Assembly: GCF_014274465.1 (NCBI RefSeq) | Contig: NZ_CP060394.1 | Coordinates: forward strand, 2,418,001-2,482,000 | Direction: 5' to 3' | Source: Alloacidobacterium dinghuense | Lineage (GTDB): Bacteria > Acidobacteriota > Terriglobia > Terriglobales > Acidobacteriaceae | DNA length: 64,000 nt | In this document: positions 61,407 through 64,000 of the stretch, in pieces | Layout of the letters: each line of letters begins with the position of its first letter | How positions within the stretch are numbered: position 1 is the first letter of the stretch | Position numbers and translations under genes: made by a program | The notes under the pieces: generated by a model | The model's input: only the letters and a program-made list of their open reading frames with translations | Databases searched by the model: none | Told to the model about the DNA's origin: nothing

Positions 61407-64000
61407 TTTGTTCATCCTCCGTGATCGCATGCTGCTTAGGCTCTGCAGTGACGAGACGGTCCCGGGCTGCCGCGGACCACCGCTCCACCAGGTAGAAAAT
61501 CGCTGGGACTGTGAATATGCCGAGCACGCTTGCGGCCATCATGCCTCCAATGACTGTGGTGCCCATGATCTGGCGGGCGACCGAGCCTGCGCCGGATGCG
61601 GTCCAAAGGGGAATACATCCAAGAATGAAAGCGAAGGATGTCATCATGATGGGTCGCAAGCGAAGCCGTGCGCCTTCGAGCGCCGCATCCATCAACGGTT
61701 TGCCCTGGTCGTACTGCTCCTTCGCAAACTCCACGATCAGAATCGCGTTCTTGGCTGCCAAACCAATGAGCATCACTAGCCCGATCTGCGCATAGACATC
61801 GTTTTCCATCTGGAGCATATATGGCGGTACGAAGAGGCCGAGTACGACACGGCGTAGCCATAGCACGCCAAAGGCACCGAAGACCGCTACCGGCGTGCTG
61901 AGCAGAACGCTGAATGGCAGCGACCAACTTTCATAGAGCGCCGCAAGAATCAGGAAGACGAAGAGCAGCGAGAATCCGAAGATCACCGAAGACGGTACTC
62001 CCTCTCGCGCCTTCTGCTCCTGGTACGACATGCCCATGTAGTCGAAGCCCATTTCTTTGGGCATGGTCTGCTTGAAGACATCTTCCAGGGCCGCCGTTGC
62101 CTGGTCAGAGCTGTAACCGGGCGCGGCGCTGGCGTTGATCTGCGCTGACCGGTACTCGTTATAGCGCATCGTGAATTCGGGGCCTGAGCGGGTGTCGAAA
62201 CTTGCCAGTGCGGATAGCGGCACTGCCTCGCCCTGGTTGTTCCGCACATAGAACTGCCCAAGGTCTTCGGTATTTGACCGGTAGGGCGCTTCGGACTCGA
62301 TGTACACCTGCCAGGTTCGGCCGAACTGGTTGTAGTAATTGACAAACAGGCCGCCCATGTTTGCCTGAATAGTGTTGTAAACATCCGTCAAGGCAACGCC
62401 CTGTTTCAGCACCTTCTCTTTGTCCACCTGGATGAACTTTTGCGGCACGCTCGGTATGAATGTGGTGAAGATCGTGCCAATCTCAGGGCGCTTGCGAGCG
62501 GCCGCCAGGAATTTAGCGAGGTTGTCGGTAAGAAATGGGACATCCCTGCCGGCGCGGTCTTCGAGGACAAACGTTACTCCGCCGGCGGTGCCGACTCCCG
62601 GTATCGCCGGCGGTGAGAAACTGAAGACCGTTCCGGCGGGCAATTGCCTGAGCTCCTGATTCAAACCCGCCTTGATGGCTTGATATTGTTCGATCCGGCT
62701 TTTGCGCTCATCCCAGGGCTTCAGAGTGACGAAAAAGAAAGCGTTGTAACTGGTCCGGACGGAACTGAGCAGGCTGTAGCCGATGACACTTGTGGTGTAC
62801 TGGACGCCCGGGGTGTTCGCGAGAATATTCTCCACCTGTCTCGCCGCAGCGCTTGTGCGTTCCTGCGAGGCCGCATTGGGTAGCTGCATGTTGATGTAGA
62901 GGTACCCCTGATCCTCATCAGGCAAAAAGCTGGAGGGTACCCGACTGCCGAAGAAGATTCCGACCACGCCGCAAATCACCAGCAGCACCAGCACCATTGC
63001 ACCCTTGCGAAGGAGCACGCCGGACCAGTGGACGTAGCCTCCCGTGGCGCGTTCGAACAGGCGATTGAACCAGTTGAAGAAACGCTGCAAAAGCCCATGG
63101 CTCTCTTTCTTTTGCCGCAACAGGAGGCTGGCCAGCGCCGGGCTGAGCGTCAGTGCGTTGAATGCGGACAGCACAACGGAGATGGCGATCGTCACGGCGA
63201 ATTGCTGGTAGAGCCTTCCTGTAATGCCCGGAATGAACGCGGTCGGCACGAATACCGAAGCGAGAACCAGGGCGATTCCAATCACAGGCCCGGAGAGTTC
63301 GTCCATGGCTTTTCGAGCCGCGTCCTTGGGGTTCAAACCCTCCTCGATGTGGCGTTGAACACCCTCGACAACGACAATGGCGTCGTCCACCACCAGGCCG
63401 ATAGCGAGTACCAGGCCGAACAGCGAAAGGGTGTTAATGGAGAAACCGAACAGCGGAAAGAGGACAAAGGTTCCAACCAGGGAGACAGGCACGGCCAACA
63501 ATGGAATCAGCGTCGCGCGCCAATCCTGGAGGAAGAGATAGACCACGAGGATCACCAGCACAATTGCAATCAAGAGCGTCACAATGATCTCTTTAATGCC
63601 TTCTGTGACCGGGGCTGTCTGGTCGAGTGATACGACATAGTCGATATCCTGCGGAAAGCGCTGCTTCATCTGAGCCATGAGCTTGCGCACGCCCTGCACC
63701 GTTTGCACAGCGTTGGTTCCGGGCAACTGGTAGACGGCAATGACGGCAGCGGGCTTACCGTTCAGGCGACTGACCATGCTGTAGTCCTGTGTGCCCAGCT
63801 CGACGCGGGCCACGTCTTTCACGCGGACGATGCCACCATTTGGCGCTTCGCGCACGATAATGTTTCCAAACTCTTCCGGCGTCGTTAAGCGTCCTTGAGC
63901 CAGCACAGCATAGGTGAATTGCTGGTCTTTTGGAGCCGGTTCGCCTCCGACCTGACCCGCAGGGTTTACAGTGTTCTGCGCCTGGATCGCATTTTGAATG
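61399..64000 (-). CDS. RND multidrug efflux pump (HAE1/AcrB type), 5' end beyond the window
   Basis: Inner-membrane proton-driven pump. About 867 C-terminal residues are visible; the frame is open to the window edge, and the first residues seen belong to the porter domain ([20 protein letters not shown]). Membrane helix 4 has [15 protein letters not shown], with the two aspartates of the proton relay. Later helices ([15 protein letters not shown]) and the GTGG-rich docking region are typical. The adaptor gene is presumably further right, outside. Substrates cannot be read from sequence. Confidence 0.93.
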   Translation of the reverse strand, partial: IQNAIQAQNTVNPAGQVGGEPAPKDQQFTYAVLAQGRLTTPEEFGNIIVREAPNGGIVRVKDVARVELGTQDYSMVSRLNGKPAAVIAVYQLPGTNAVQTVQGVRKLMAQMKQRFPQDIDYVVSLDQTAPVTEGIKEIIVTLLIAIVLVILVVYLFLQDWRATLIPLLAVPVSLVGTFVLFPLFGFSINTLSLFGLVLAIGLVVDDAIVVVEGVQRHIEEGLNPKDAARKAMDELSGPVIGIALVLASVFVPTAFIPGITGRLYQQFAVTIAISVVLSAFNALTLSPALASLLLRQKKESHGLLQRFFNWFNRLFERATGGYVHWSGVLLRKGAMVLVLLVICGVVGIFFGSRVPSSFLPDEDQGYLYINMQLPNAASQERTSAAARQVENILANTPGVQYTTSVIGYSLLSSVRTSYNAFFFVTLKPWDERKSRIEQYQAIKAGLNQELRQLPAGTVFSFSPPAIPGVGTAGGVTFVLEDRAGRDVPFLTDNLAKFLAAARKRPEIGTIFTTFIPSVPQKFIQVDKEKVLKQGVALTDVYNTIQANMGGLFVNYYNQFGRTWQVYIESEAPYRSNTEDLGQFYVRNNQGEAVPLSALASFDTRSGPEFTMRYNEYRSAQINASAAPGYSSDQATAALEDVFKQTMPKEMGFDYMGMSYQEQKAREGVPSSVIFGFSLLFVFLILAALYESWSLPFSVLLSTPVAVFGAFGVLWLRRVVLGLFVPPYMLQMENDVYAQIGLVMLIGLAAKNAILIVEFAKEQYDQGKPLMDAALEGARLRLRPIMMTSFAFILGCIPLWTASGAGSVARQIMGTTVIGGMMAASVLGIFTVPAIFYLVERWSAAARDRLVTAEPKQHAITEDEQNA

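Overview
The window looks like a chromosomal segment of an acidobacterium of the Terriglobia / Acidobacteriaceae type. The sequence reasons are two large MacB-like permeases of the ADOP class (acidobacterial duplicated orphan permease), one directly behind a PadR regulator; a very large exported beta-propeller protein with chitobiase-type and lectin-type repeats; exported sugar-degrading enzymes; FecR-type and BBP2-porin proteins; and dispersed repeats of the GTCATCCTGAGC type that I associate with this group. The taxonomy is inferred from gene content, not from a marker gene.

Layout. 1-6.4 kb: 5'-partial response regulator, lexA, trxA, thrB-thrC and a phoB-phoR pair. 6.7-13.8 kb: a second two-component pair (stand-alone receiver plus CHASE3/PAS kinase), a DmpA/BapA-type aminopeptidase, a methyltransferase, then padR-ADOP with a 15-bp perfect inverted repeat lying over the padR start. 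14-20 kb: exported protein, ftcD, a PagL-like lipid A deacylase, yebC, a BBP2 porin and a degenerate AAA protein. 20-25.2 kb: the 1726-aa propeller/CHB/lectin protein. 25.6-31.7 kb: exported protein, SDR plus mannonate dehydratase (sugar-acid catabolism), and a second ADOP. 31.7-40.2 kb: zinc-ribbon microprotein, cytochrome-c/toroid protein, a small acidic protein translationally coupled to recJ, a glycosidase-like protein, GNAT and an M24 peptidase. recJ carries a dispersed repeat inserted in frame.

40.2-43.2 kb is a repeat-rich stretch ending in the ssrA (tmRNA) gene, whose 3' end is followed directly by a frameshifted tyrosine recombinase and a transposase scrap: the remains of an integrated element. 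43.2-47.9 kb is a two-gene glycoside hydrolase operon (GH15-like, then GH3 beta-glucosidase). 47.9-52.5 kb is a graveyard of fragments: an NtrC-type AAA+ core, a zinc-ribbon gene joined to a DUF2306 relic, a transposase C-terminus, half of a LysR gene, an integrase N-terminus and a tRNA 3' fragment, with one intact cupin gene among them. 52.5-57.9 kb: frameshifted yceI, pirin, FecR protein, cupin, a His-rich 36-aa membrane microprotein placed just before a universal stress protein, and a LysR regulator. After a nearly gene-free 1.4 kb, the window ends with an operon read leftward: RND pump (cut by the window edge), TolC-family lipoprotein, and a RsbW-type anti-sigma kinase.

No CRISPR array, rRNA operon, intact insertion sequence or complete prophage was seen. 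The most notable items are the repeat insertion inside recJ, the His-rich microprotein, the PadR operator palindrome, the degenerate AAA protein and the ssrA-linked integration scar.
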